From: JAGLTZ01 sp964637695
GTDB lineage: Bacteria > Blakebacterota > Blakebacteria > Blakebacterales > Blakebacteraceae
Assembly: GCA_964637695.1 (NCBI GenBank)
Contig: CAZWVF010000014.1
Location: 1-48,366 of the forward strand
Direction: 5' to 3'
Length of the DNA stretch: 48,366 nucleotides
The notes under the pieces are model-generated. The model was not told the origin of the DNA and made no database searches. It saw only the letters and a list, made by a program, of their open reading frames with translations. The first letter of the stretch is position 1. Each line of letters opens with the position of its first letter. Below, one piece after another: positions 25,227 through 34,456 of this stretch. Made by a program: the position numbers and the translations under genes.

Positions 25227-25319
25227 CGCAGTGGCTACGTCTCCGGGTATTCCGCTCGACCGCCTTGCCATCCGGCGCCAGCGTAACCCTCGCTGTCGTC
25301 GGTTTCTCAGACAGGCTCT
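25141..25319. repeat. 179-bp nested palindromic element
   Basis: Six nested complementary pairs centre on GACGTAGC-N6-GCTACGTC (25220-25241). They are GGAAT/ATTCC, AGGCGG/CCGCCT, TTGCGCTGGC/GCCAGCGTAA, GAAA/TTTC and the outer AGAACCTGTC/GACAGGCTCT. The arms run from 25141-25150 to 25310-25319. The 3' end has a related solo copy at 11172-11203, so this is likely a dispersed mobile or structural repeat. Confidence 0.8.
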
Positions 25320-25383
25320 GCAGTAATGATATACAGAATTACCTGACCGCCACGACTCTGGTGGCATTCCCGATGGAGGAATG

Positions 25384-26673
25384 ATGACCCTCTCCGAACC
25401 GACTGCTCTCAGGGCGGCCGAAACCCTTGCACAAACCGACCCCGATCTCTTCCGGATGCTGCGGGATGAAGAAGAACGACAGCGCTCACAGCTGGAACTT
25501 ATCGCGTCGGAAAACTTCGTCAGCCCGGCGGTGCTCGAAGCGCTGGGATCCGTCCTGACCAATAAATACGCCGAGGGCCTGCCCGGCAGGCGCTACTACG
25601 GTGGGTGTGAAGTCGTGGACAGGGCCGAAGAGGCTGCGATCGAGAGAGCCTGCGCGCTGTTCGGTTCAGAGGGTGCAAACGTTCAACCCCATTCGGGGGC
25701 ACAGGCCAACATGGCCGTATATGCCGCCTTCATGAAACCGGGCGATACACTGCTCGGTCTCAACCTTACTCATGGAGGGCACCTCACCCACGGTCACCCT
25801 GTGAACTTCTCCGGAATGCTCTACAACGTCGTTCAGTATGGTGTCTCGAAAGATACCGAGATGATAGACTGGGACGCTTTTGAAGAGCTTGCCCACGAGG
25901 CAAAGCCGAAGGTGATAATAGGCGGTGCGAGTGCCTATCCCCGTTCCTGGGATTTCGAGAGGATGAGAAAAGTGGCTGATGATGTGGGAGCGATCCTCGT
26001 AGTGGATATGGCTCACTTTGCCGGTCTCGTCGCCACCGGCCACCATCTCTCACCGGTACCTTTCTGTGACGTGGTGACAACGACTACTCACAAGACACTC
26101 CGCGGCCCGCGGGCCGGTCTGATACTCTTTCCTGAGAAGCACGCCAGAGATGTGAACAAGTCGGTCTTTCCCGGCACTCAGGGCGGACCTCTGATGCATG
26201 TGATTGCAGCCAAGGCGGTGGCCCTGCGCGAGGCTGCAACCGACGATTTTGTAGAGTACAGTCGAAGAGTAGTATCCAATGCCGCAACTCTGGGTGCCGC
26301 TCTGATGGACCGTGGTATCAAACTGGTCAGTGGCGGCACAGATAACCACCTGCTGCTGATTGATCTGCGGCCCAACGACCTGACCGGCAAACAGATCGAG
26401 GCCAGTCTCGAAGCGACGGGTATCACCGTCAACAAGAACACGGTTCCCTTCGATGAGCAGTCACCTATGGTGACCAGCGGAATTCGTATCGGTACACCGG
26501 CCCTGACGACCAGGGGGATGCAGGAAACAGAGATGGAACAGATAGGTCACCTGATCGCAGATGTCATAGATGACCCTGAAGGTGAAGACACCCGGAAGAG
26601 TATCAGGGAGAAGACACGAGAGCTGTGCAGTCAGTTTCCTCTCTTCGCCTGGTCAGAGGGCATCCCCGGATAA
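25384..26673 (+). CDS. glyA: Serine hydroxymethyltransferase
   Basis: A PLP enzyme of about 429 residues interconverting serine and glycine with methylene-tetrahydrofolate. Signatures are LIASENFVSPAVLEA, YAEGLPGRRYYGGCE, HGGHLTHGHPVNFSG, and the PLP lysine region VVTTTTHKTLRGPRAG. GGAGG lies 4 nt upstream of ATG 25384, with ATG 25381 as an alternative. It is separated from the previous gene by the palindromic element. The methylene-folate it makes could feed thymidylate synthesis, matching the next gene. Confidence 0.97.
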   Translation: MTLSEPTALRAAETLAQTDPDLFRMLRDEEERQRSQLELIASENFVSPAVLEALGSVLTNKYAEGLPGRRYYGGCEVVDRAEEAAIERACALFGSEGANVQPHSGAQANMAVYAAFMKPGDTLLGLNLTHGGHLTHGHPVNFSGMLYNVVQYGVSKDTEMIDWDAFEELAHEAKPKVIIGGASAYPRSWDFERMRKVADDVGAILVVDMAHFAGLVATGHHLSPVPFCDVVTTTTHKTLRGPRAGLILFPEKHARDVNKSVFPGTQGGPLMHVIAAKAVALREAATDDFVEYSRRVVSNAATLGAALMDRGIKLVSGGTDNHLLLIDLRPNDLTGKQIEASLEATGITVNKNTVPFDEQSPMVTSGIRIGTPALTTRGMQETEMEQIGHLIADVIDDPEGEDTRKSIREKTRELCSQFPLFAWSEGIPG

Positions 26674-26688
26674 GGAGAGTTGGACCGC

Positions 26689-27162
26689 ATGCAGGAGAGA
26701 CCGGACTGGCCATTCTACTTCATGGATATAGCGGGTCGTGTGGCCACGCGGTCGACCTGCCCCAGGAGATCTGTCGGCGCCGTTATTGTGGTGAACAAAC
26801 GGATCCTCGCTACGGGCTATAATGGCGCACCTGCCGGCATGGATCACTGTACAGATGCAGGATGCCTGATGATGGACGGGCATTGCGTCCGTACCCTCCA
26901 TGCGGAGCAGAACGCGATCATTCAGGCTGCCCAGTTCGGTGTAAGCACCCGGGGAGCGGAGATATACGTCACCTCGAGTCCCTGCCTTAACTGCGCAAAG
27001 GCGATAATCAATGCCGGGATCATCAGAGTATGGTACTGGCAGGGTTATCCAGATGAAATCGCTATCGGATTTCTGGATGCGGCGGGAGTCGAACTGGAGA
27101 AACTGGACATGGAGATACCGTTCGACTCTTACGTGATCTCTGAACAGGACAGGGAGGTATAG
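26689..27162 (+). CDS. dCMP deaminase
   Basis: A zinc-dependent deaminase of about 157 residues converting dCMP to dUMP, the thymidylate precursor. The zinc motif is LHAEQNAI plus the PCLNCAK pair. The SVGAVIVVNKRILATGYNG segment is characteristic of the ComEB/dCMP deaminase family. ATG 26689 is favoured, since GGAG at 26674-26677 is 11 nt upstream and too close to TTG 26680. It lies between glyA and nrdR, making a small dNTP-supply module. Confidence 0.92.
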   Translation: MQERPDWPFYFMDIAGRVATRSTCPRRSVGAVIVVNKRILATGYNGAPAGMDHCTDAGCLMMDGHCVRTLHAEQNAIIQAAQFGVSTRGAEIYVTSSPCLNCAKAIINAGIIRVWYWQGYPDEIAIGFLDAAGVELEKLDMEIPFDSYVISEQDREV

Positions 27163-27163
27163 A

Positions 27164-27619
27164 TTGCGCTGTCCACATTGCGGTGCTTCCAACGACAAGG
27201 TAGTGGACTCGAGGGCCAGCCAGGGAGGAGCCTCGATCCGCCGCCGCAGGGAGTGTCTCGAGTGCGACGAGCGATTCACTACCTACGAATACGTTGAGGC
27301 CTTCAGCCTTGTAATTATCAAGCGGGATGGCAGAAGGGAACCGTACGCCCGCCAGAAGCTGCAGGTCGGGCTTATTACGGCATGCAAGAAGCGACCTGTC
27401 TCGGTAGAACAGATTGAAGAGCTCGTACAGTCGGTTGAGAGCAGGCTGCAGAACCTGGGCGACAGAGAGGTTCCATCCCGGGAGGTCGGTGAGCTGGTGA
27501 TGGAGGAGCTGCGCAAGCTCGATCAGGTGGCCTACGTACGCTTTGCCAGTGTTTACCGTGATTTCGCTTCCACCGACCAGTTCCGTGACGAACTGGACCG
27601 TCTCTCCGGTTCTACTTAA
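27164..27619 (+). CDS. nrdR: Transcriptional repressor NrdR
   Basis: A 151-residue ATP-cone repressor of ribonucleotide reductase genes. The zinc ribbon is MRCPHCGASNDKVVDSR with CLECDERFTTYE. The ATP-cone is VIIKRDGRREPYARQKLQVGL. The start is TTG 27164, 1 nt after the deaminase stop. No nrd genes or NrdR boxes were seen in this window, so its targets are elsewhere. Confidence 0.96.
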   Translation: MRCPHCGASNDKVVDSRASQGGASIRRRRECLECDERFTTYEYVEAFSLVIIKRDGRREPYARQKLQVGLITACKKRPVSVEQIEELVQSVESRLQNLGDREVPSREVGELVMEELRKLDQVAYVRFASVYRDFASTDQFRDELDRLSGST

Positions 27620-27648
27620 ATGCACGGCTTCGTGGGAAAATCCTCACC

Positions 27649-29100
27649 ATGAATGAAGAGACTCCGGGCGGATCGATACTCATCGTTGACGACGAGAAGG
27701 GGGTAAGAGACTCCCTTCAGCTCGTTCTCGAATACCAGGGCTATCTGATTATCAAGGCCGCGACGGGTCAGGAGGGGCTCGACAGGGTCGAAGATGGCGA
27801 ACCCGATGTTATCCTGCTCGATGTGAAGATGCCCGGGTTGGACGGTATGGACGTTCTGCAGCAGCTAAATCCCCTGGAGACCGGGCGGGTGGTGGTCATG
27901 ATCAGCGGCCATGCCGATATTGCCACCGCTGTGGAAGCTACACGAATGGGGGCGTTCGACTTCCTGGAGAAGCCCCTCGATCAGGAGAAGGTCCTGCTGA
28001 CGATCCGCAACGCCATGTCGAGAGCACAGCTCGAACGGCAGAACAGATTGCTCAGAACGGAAGTTGAGGACCATTACACTCTCGTGGCGGGCAGCAGTGT
28101 GATGCAGGAGGTCCTGAACCAGGTTGAAAAGGTTGCCGCGACCGATGCAAGAGTACTGATAACGGGAGAGAACGGTACCGGGAAGGAACTGATCGCCCGT
28201 CGGCTGCACGGATTATCTGAAAGAGCCGACGGGACTTTCGTTCCGGTCAACTGTGCGGCTATTCCGGGTGAATTGATCGAATCGGAACTCTTCGGACATG
28301 TGAAGGGAGCCTTCACCGGGGCTCAGGCCAACAAGACAGGGAAGTTCGAACTGGCCTCCGGAGGATCTCTCTTCCTCGATGAGGTGGGTGATATGAGTCT
28401 CTCGGCCCAGGCAAAGGTGCTCAGGGTCCTCGAAGAGGGGGTTGTGGAAAGAGTAGGGGGGAGCACTCCGATCCGGGTGGATGTCCGGGTCATCGCCGCT
28501 ACCAATAAAAACCTGGAAAAGGAGATCGAAGGTGGTAGATTCCGCAAGGATCTCTATTACAGACTCCGGGTCGTCCCGTTGTCCATTCCTCCCTTGCGGG
28601 AGCGGCCCGAGGATATCGGCCTGCTCTGTGATCATTTTCTCTCGTACTATTCCATGATCGATAAGCGGACTCCGAGGATTTTGAGCAGAGAAGCAAAAGA
28701 GCGGTTTCAGGCCTACCAGTGGCCCGGCAATGTGCGTGAACTGCGCAATGCAATGGAGCGCCTGGTGATCATGAGAGAAGGGGAGATGATCACTCTATCT
28801 GAGGTCGATCTGGTGCTCGGAAGTATCACTGGAGAACGTCCGGTGCCGGCGATCTCACCAGCAGATGAATTTGAAGGTGGGGTGGAAATGGAGAACCTGG
28901 CCGATCTGCTGCGCGAGACGCCAGGCCTGAGCAGTTTCAAGGATGAAGCGGAGAAGATATACCTTCTCAAAATACTTGTTGAAAATGACTGGAATGTTAG
29001 CCTGGCAGCAAAAACCATGGGGATACAGCGGTCCAATCTCTACCGGAAGCTTGAGAAATACGGGATAGAGCGCGGCGATACGCTGGAACCTCCATCATAA
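27649..29100 (+). CDS. Sigma-54-dependent response regulator
   Basis: A 483-residue NtrC-type regulator. The receiver domain (1-125) has Asp14-Asp15, phosphoacceptor Asp58 (LLDVKMPG) and Lys108. The AAA+ domain has Walker A GENGTGKE at 173-180 and the sigma-54 contact loop GAFTGA with LFLDEVGD. The Fis-type HTH is at the C-terminus (NVSLAAKTMGIQRSNLYRKL). No histidine kinase gene is adjacent, so it is an orphan here. I did not find a clear -24/-12 promoter next to it. Confidence 0.95.
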   Translation: MNEETPGGSILIVDDEKGVRDSLQLVLEYQGYLIIKAATGQEGLDRVEDGEPDVILLDVKMPGLDGMDVLQQLNPLETGRVVVMISGHADIATAVEATRMGAFDFLEKPLDQEKVLLTIRNAMSRAQLERQNRLLRTEVEDHYTLVAGSSVMQEVLNQVEKVAATDARVLITGENGTGKELIARRLHGLSERADGTFVPVNCAAIPGELIESELFGHVKGAFTGAQANKTGKFELASGGSLFLDEVGDMSLSAQAKVLRVLEEGVVERVGGSTPIRVDVRVIAATNKNLEKEIEGGRFRKDLYYRLRVVPLSIPPLRERPEDIGLLCDHFLSYYSMIDKRTPRILSREAKERFQAYQWPGNVRELRNAMERLVIMREGEMITLSEVDLVLGSITGERPVPAISPADEFEGGVEMENLADLLRETPGLSSFKDEAEKIYLLKILVENDWNVSLAAKTMGIQRSNLYRKLEKYGIERGDTLEPPS

Positions 29101-29241
29101 TAATGGCTGACTGGGTCGTATCCAGTTATTAGCTTATTTTGTCTGCCTTTGCCGGGCGGGGCATTAATCCCGTCACATCCAGTTGCATCATGGATCAATA
29201 AGAAAACAGATCACTTTTAAAGAGGAAAAGGACAGCAGCTG
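29101..29241. other. Intergenic region, promoter not resolved
   Basis: This region follows the response regulator and leads into the flavoprotein. AGGAAAAGGA is a plausible ribosome-binding region. A small ATCCA/TGGAT stem (about 29174-29196) is visible. I found no clear -35/-10 or -24/-12 pair. Confidence 0.45.
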
Positions 29242-30492
29242 ATGCCTGATGCTCATGTTGTAGCCATAATCGGAGGTGCGTGTGCTGGATCCACGGCAGC
29301 GAACACTCTGGCCGATGCCGGATTTCAGGTAGTGGTTTTCGAGCAGAATCCGAAACCGTATGGAAAGATAGAGGATGGTCTGCCCCGCTGGCACGCTATC
29401 CAGCGCCGCAAGGAATACGATAAAATCAACGCCCGCCTGGTTCATCCGAACATCGCATACGTGCCCAATACCAAGCTGGGTAAGGATATCACGTTTGACG
29501 ATATGTACGATAACTGGGGTTTCAGCGCCATCCTTCTGGGTAACGGCGCCTGGAACGACCGGCCTGTGGAAGTGGAGGGGATCGACGAATACATAGGTAA
29601 GGGCCTACTCTACCAGAATCCCTTTATCTACTGGTACAACCACAAGAACGAAAAAGAATACGACGGGCCCCGATACGAGGTGCCCGAGAACACAGCGATC
29701 TTCGGAGGAGGTCTCTCATCTATCGACGTGATGAAGGCCGTCCAGTTAGAGACATACGAGCGTGCCCTGCGGGAAAATGGTGTCGAGTGCACCATGCACG
29801 ATCTGGAGCACAAGGGTATCACGAAGTTCTGTGAGGACAGGGGCATCGACCCCGACAGCCTGGGTGTCGAGAACTGCACTATTTACTACCGTCGGCGTAA
29901 ATTCGACATGCCGCTCGCCCAGCAGAAAGACAGCACGGAAGAGGCGAAGGCCAAAGCCGAAGCCACGAGGGCGAAGATCCTCGATAAGGCCCAGGAGAAG
30001 TTCAGCTTCATCTTCAAGGAACGGCATCTGGCCAAAGAGATGATCATAGAGGACGACAGGCTGGTCGGCATCGTAATGAGAGAAACGCGTGTCGAGGGCC
30101 GCAAAGCTTTCCCGATTGAAGGGACCGAAAAAGAGGTCAGACACCCTCTCTTCATATCCTCGATCGGCAGCATTCCCGAGCCCATCGAAGGACTCGAGAT
30201 GACCGGAGCATTCTACAAGTTCGAAGACTGGGATCTGGGCATCTACGGTCCCAAGGAGAACGTCTTCGGCATCGGGAACGCAGTCACCGGTCAGGGGAAC
30301 ATCGTCGTGAGCATGAAGCACGCCATGGTGGTAGCCGAACACATCATCGGCGAGTACGAGGACCGGGAGAAACTCCCTGAATCGATAGTCAATGAGATCA
30401 TGGAGCGTGTTAAGGCCCGCCAGGCTGAAGTCGGCTACGATGGCGATTACAAGGCCTGGATCGCAAAGGTCATCCCGGCCGACCTGGAGTAG
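29242..30492 (+). CDS. GltD/FNR-like FAD/NAD-dependent oxidoreductase
   Basis: A 416-residue flavoprotein. The FAD-binding start is AIIGGACAGSTAANTLADAGFQVVVFEQNPKPYGKI, with the second site AIFGGGLSSIDV and the late FGIGNAVTGQGNIVVSMKHA. It resembles ferredoxin-NADP reductase/adrenodoxin reductase and the GltD core, but the N-terminal Fe-S domain of GltD is missing. The FAD loop has Cys in GACAGS where GAGPAG is usual. The electron partner is unknown. It is followed by a good terminator. Confidence 0.8.
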   Translation: MPDAHVVAIIGGACAGSTAANTLADAGFQVVVFEQNPKPYGKIEDGLPRWHAIQRRKEYDKINARLVHPNIAYVPNTKLGKDITFDDMYDNWGFSAILLGNGAWNDRPVEVEGIDEYIGKGLLYQNPFIYWYNHKNEKEYDGPRYEVPENTAIFGGGLSSIDVMKAVQLETYERALRENGVECTMHDLEHKGITKFCEDRGIDPDSLGVENCTIYYRRRKFDMPLAQQKDSTEEAKAKAEATRAKILDKAQEKFSFIFKERHLAKEMIIEDDRLVGIVMRETRVEGRKAFPIEGTEKEVRHPLFISSIGSIPEPIEGLEMTGAFYKFEDWDLGIYGPKENVFGIGNAVTGQGNIVVSMKHAMVVAEHIIGEYEDREKLPESIVNEIMERVKARQAEVGYDGDYKAWIAKVIPADLE

Positions 30493-30518
30493 AACGGGGA
30501 GAGCAACATCCGTATCAT

Positions 30519-30548
30519 AAAAGCCCCGCCGGCTCCGGTGGGGCTTTT
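30519..30548 (+). terminator. Strong intrinsic terminator
   Basis: AAAAGCCCC-G-CCGG pairs with CCGG-T-GGGGCTTTT around a 2-nt loop, then CCTTT. It ends the flavoprotein transcript. Confidence 0.88.
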
Positions 30549-30601
30549 CCTTTATTCCAATGCTCCATTAGGGGATAGTTGATTTCCCGGAAGGAGAAGG
30601 A

Positions 30602-31569
30602 ATGAATCTGGGATCAAAGAGGACGCGCATTCCAGCCTGGTCAGCCCTGCTGTTCGTCGTCATTGTGGTGTTAATCCTGGCAAAACAGGGAGCATCGGAG
30701 GAACCTGCCACAGGCCGCAGTGGTATGGTCAGCAGTGCCCACCCGCTCGCAACAGGAGCGGGCTTGAAGATCCTGCAGTCGGGAGGGAATGCCTTCGATG
30801 CTGCAGTAGCTGTAGCGGCAGCACTCAATGTCACCGCGCCGCCTCCAGCCAACTCATTCCCGGCCCTGGTAAGGCTCGGATTGATGAGCCGCTTCAATAA
30901 TCAGGATCTGAGGCACAACACAACAGCGTTCCTCCACAGGTTTGCCGAGGTGACCAAGCACGGCTTCTGGACACGTCTGCGATATGCACTCGATCCTTTT
31001 GTGGGGCAGGTACCGCTGGATATGCTGCTTTCAACCGAATACTGGCAGCAGCAGGTCGATCTGATCGATCTGGAGGCTGCTGCACCATTCAATCCTCCCG
31101 GAGCGGTCCCTCCAGGGGATTCCCACACGACCCACTTCGTTGTCGCCGACAGGTGGGGTAATGTCGTATCGGCAACCCAGACTCTGGGTAATTCCTTCGG
31201 NNNNNNNNNNNNNNNNNNNNNNNNNNNNNNNNNNNNNNNNNNNNNNNNNNNNNNNNNNNNNNNNNNNNNNNNNNNNNNNNNNNNNNNNNNNNNNNNNNNN
31301 TCATGAACATCATCGATTTCGGCATGAATATTCACGACGCCATCGCGGCACCCAGGATAAGCTTCGTTGAACCGGATGTTCTTGTCGTGGAGAGGGGTAT
31401 TCCAGAGAATGTCCTCGAGGAGCTTGCCGCCATGGGTCACAAAGTTCGCATTGGCGGCGGCCTCGGTAATGCACATGCATTGACTGTCGAGTATGATTCT
31501 GAGGGTGTTCCTGTTCGATTTACGGGGGCAGCCGATCCACGTGGTTCCGGCCTGGCCAGGGGGTACTGA
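30602..31569 (+). CDS. Gamma-glutamyltransferase, internally shortened and gap-broken
   Basis: An exported enzyme hydrolysing or transferring gamma-glutamyl groups, in the periplasm. The signal peptide is followed by MVSSAHPLATGAGLKILQSGGNAFDAAVAVAAALNVT, the start of the large subunit. The sequence then jumps to PPPANSFPALVRLGLM, which in full enzymes comes about 195 residues later, so an in-frame stretch is missing. The autoprocessing Thr site (HTTHFVVADRWGN) is present. The 100-N gap at 31201-31300 replaces an expected ~290 bp. The end IDFGMNIHDAIAAPRI is normal. Either the gene is a pseudogene or the assembly collapsed. Confidence 0.75.
31201..31300. other. Assembly gap, 100 N
   Basis: A placeholder inside the gamma-glutamyltransferase gene. 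The true distance should be nearer 290 bp if the flanks are correctly joined. Confidence 0.95.
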
Positions 31570-31573
31570 AGTA

Positions 31574-32908
31574 ATGCGGATTATTATCGCCGGCAGCGGT
31601 GACATAGCATTCCATTTTGCAAGAGAGCTGGCACAACGATGGGATACCGTTGTGATACTCGAAGATCCGGATGCTGTAGCCCGTTTCGACAGGCTCGATG
31701 TGCAGGTAGTGCAGGGCAGCCCGGCAAATGCTGAAACCCTCCGGAATCTTGACCTGAGTGAAAGCGATGATTTCATCGCATGCAGCGAGACAGACGAACG
31801 GAACATAATCGCGTGTCTGACTGCCAAGCAGATTTTTAACGCTCACACTATCTGTTTTGTGTCGAAGGAAGAATACTTCCAGTCGTTCGCTCCCCAGTTC
31901 GGTCTGGAGCCGGGTATGATGATCGACCGGATCGTCTGGCCCCAGCACATGCTGGCTGAAGAGATTGCCAACATCGTTATGGTACCGAAGGCTATCGACG
32001 TAGAGATTCTGGAAGGCGGTAATATCTGGCTGCAGGAATACAGGATCGGGGCAAATTCGCTTTTCCGGGAAAAGCCGCTTTCACGGCTGGAGCTGCAGGA
32101 TGGTGTGCTGGCCGTTGCCGTAGCCAGGAATGATGAGTTCTACGTTCCTCGCGGCGATACACAGTTCCAGAAAGGAGACAAGGTTTCCTTTATGGGCACA
32201 AAGAGAGCATTACGTGCCATGGAGAGGAGATTCTTCAGACGACCACAAGAAGAAAAGGTGAGGAATGTCACGATAATAGGTGGTGGCAATGTGGGAGGTA
32301 TTCTGGCAGAGATGCTGGAGGAGGGTGACATCCAGGTCAAGATTATTGAAAAAGACCCTGATCGCTGCGAATGGCTGGCCGCCGAATTGAAATCAACGCT
32401 GGTACTGCATGGCGACGGCACGGACCTGGAACTGCTTGATATAGAACAGATTTACCTCTCCGATGTGCTGGTGGCCGTTACCAGTGAGGAGGAAAAGAAC
32501 CTGCTGTGTTCTCTGCTCGCACGGGAGATGGAGATCCCGAAGATCATTACCCGTGTGACCAATCCTGGTAATCTGCACCTTTTCGAAAGCCTTGGCATAG
32601 ATGTCCCTCTCAACCCACGTCTGACTGCGACAAAGACCGTTCTGGCCTCCCTGGAAGATACGGGGACGAAACTCCTCGCAATTACGGAGCATGGGAAGGG
32701 GAATGTAGTCGAAGTTGAAGTCCCGTCCGATTACCCCAGAACGATGATCAAGAACCTCGTCACACCAACTGAGGGAGCGATCATCGGCGCGATAGTAAGG
32801 GGGCGCCGCACGCTTGTGCCGCACGGTGATGATCATATCGAACCGGGCGATCGACTGCTGGTTTTCACCACCCAGGAAGCAGTCGAAGCTGTACAGAATT
32901 TCTTCTAA
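31574..32908 (+). CDS. trkA: Trk potassium uptake regulator TrkA
   Basis: A 444-residue peripheral membrane protein with two NAD-binding domains (IIIAGSGDIAFHFAREL at the start, then NVTIIGGGNVGGILAEML near residue 232), each followed by a TrkA_C domain. It gates TrkH. The start is ATG 31574, just after the transferase stop. The longer frame upstream overlaps that gene and lacks family residues. It abuts trkH directly. Confidence 0.95.
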   Translation: MRIIIAGSGDIAFHFARELAQRWDTVVILEDPDAVARFDRLDVQVVQGSPANAETLRNLDLSESDDFIACSETDERNIIACLTAKQIFNAHTICFVSKEEYFQSFAPQFGLEPGMMIDRIVWPQHMLAEEIANIVMVPKAIDVEILEGGNIWLQEYRIGANSLFREKPLSRLELQDGVLAVAVARNDEFYVPRGDTQFQKGDKVSFMGTKRALRAMERRFFRRPQEEKVRNVTIIGGGNVGGILAEMLEEGDIQVKIIEKDPDRCEWLAAELKSTLVLHGDGTDLELLDIEQIYLSDVLVAVTSEEEKNLLCSLLAREMEIPKIITRVTNPGNLHLFESLGIDVPLNPRLTATKTVLASLEDTGTKLLAITEHGKGNVVEVEVPSDYPRTMIKNLVTPTEGAIIGAIVRGRRTLVPHGDDHIEPGDRLLVFTTQEAVEAVQNFF

Positions 32909-34444
32909 ATGCGGATTTCCCTGGTAGCACATACTATCGGTGTTGTTCTGCGCTATTTCGCATTGGTCATGTTGCTGCCGCTGGCTGTGGATTTGATGTT
33001 CGGCTACAGGTGGGAACCGCTGGGATTCGCCATAGCCAGTGTAAGTACTTTTATCGTAGGAGAGATCCTCCGGAGAATGCATCCGAAGGGTGTTCAGTTA
33101 AGAAGGGTTGAGGGTCTGGCGGTTGTGGCTCTCGTCTGGTTCGTGGTCGCCTGCTTCGGATCGATCCCTTATCTGTGGAGCGGATTGAACCTTATCGACA
33201 GCCTTTTTGAATCGATGAGTGGTTTCACAACGACCGGCGCAACGATTTTCACTGACTTCACTCAATATTCTCACGGGCTTTTCTTCTGGAGGGGCATGAC
33301 ACAGTGGCTGGGCGGGATGGGTGTTCTCGCATTATTCATTGCGATCCTGCCGGCCCTGGCGGTCGCGGGACGTCAGCTCTTCTTTGCTGAAGCACCGGGC
33401 CCTTCAGAAGAACGGTTGACACCGCGGATCCGAAATACTGCAATTGCACTGTGGACATTCTATGCAGGGCTTACCCTGGCTGAGGTCATCGCACTCAAAA
33501 TCTCGGGTCTGCCTTTATACGACGCGATCTGCAACTCCTTCACTACCATGGCGGCAGGGGGGTTTTCTCCCAACCCGTACAGCATCGGCGGTTACAATAA
33601 TGCTGCCGCAGAGTGGATAATCATCTTCTTCATGTTCATGGCCGGCGCGAATTACTCGCTGCAGTACATGGCGATAAGAGGCCGCCGCAACAAACTGTTC
33701 AGAGACGAGGAATTCAGAGTCTATACAATCGTGGTTGTTGGTTTCAGTGCACTGCTGCTGGTGGCGCTCTTCTCCTTCTCACAGAATTTAACTGTAGAGT
33801 ATCTGAGTTCCGACACAACTACACAACCTCTGGCAACGGCATCACCTGTTGAACTTATCCGCTACGCACTCTTTCAGGTCCTGACCATCGTCACAACCAC
33901 CGGGTATGCCACAGATGACTTCAATCTGTGGAGCGATAATGCGCGGATGCTGATGCTTATACTCATGTTCGTCGGAGGGTGTGCAGGTTCAGCAGCCGGC
34001 GGGCCGAAAATCGTCAGGTTATGGCTCATGATAAAACAGGCATTCCTCGAACTGCTCAGAGCACTGCATCCGAGGGTTGTGAAGCCGCTCCGCCTGGGTA
34101 CCCGGATCGTTCCACCCGAGATCATGCGTTCAATTACGGCATTCCTGCTTCTTTATTTGATGGTCTTTATCGTAAGTGTGACCATTCTGACTTTGCTTGG
34201 ATCAGACATGATAAGTGGGATTACCGCCAGTATCGCTACACTCGGCAATATCGGTCCCGGTTTCGGTACGGTAGCTCCGATGGCCAACTACGCTCACCTG
34301 CCGGTACTCTCAAAGGTGGTTCTCTTTCTGAATATGTGGATCGGTCGCCTGGAGGTAATGACTGTCCTGATTCTGATGCAGCCGGCTGTCTGGAAGAGTG
34401 CTCGATTGAAAGGGCGGAACAGCCGGATACCGGCAGCCTTGTAA
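32909..34444 (+). CDS. trkH: Potassium uptake protein TrkH
   Basis: A 511-residue membrane transporter with four selectivity-filter loops: SGFTTTGAT, TTMAAGGFS, TTTGYATDD and ATLGNIGPGFG. It has about ten membrane helices. It begins immediately after trkA with no intergenic space, so the two are one transcript. It meets the minus-strand PP-loop gene 13 nt later. Confidence 0.95.
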   Translation: MRISLVAHTIGVVLRYFALVMLLPLAVDLMFGYRWEPLGFAIASVSTFIVGEILRRMHPKGVQLRRVEGLAVVALVWFVVACFGSIPYLWSGLNLIDSLFESMSGFTTTGATIFTDFTQYSHGLFFWRGMTQWLGGMGVLALFIAILPALAVAGRQLFFAEAPGPSEERLTPRIRNTAIALWTFYAGLTLAEVIALKISGLPLYDAICNSFTTMAAGGFSPNPYSIGGYNNAAAEWIIIFFMFMAGANYSLQYMAIRGRRNKLFRDEEFRVYTIVVVGFSALLLVALFSFSQNLTVEYLSSDTTTQPLATASPVELIRYALFQVLTIVTTTGYATDDFNLWSDNARMLMLILMFVGGCAGSAAGGPKIVRLWLMIKQAFLELLRALHPRVVKPLRLGTRIVPPEIMRSITAFLLLYLMVFIVSVTILTLLGSDMISGITASIATLGNIGPGFGTVAPMANYAHLPVLSKVVLFLNMWIGRLEVMTVLILMQPAVWKSARLKGRNSRIPAAL

Positions 34445-34456
34445 TCGATCAAGCAA

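Noticed and set aside
29101..29241. Sigma-54 promoter after the response regulator
   Set aside because: No TGGCA/TTGC pair with the right spacing was found.
31493..31573. Longer N-terminus for trkA
   Set aside because: It overlaps the transferase gene. The family N-terminus begins at ATG 31574.
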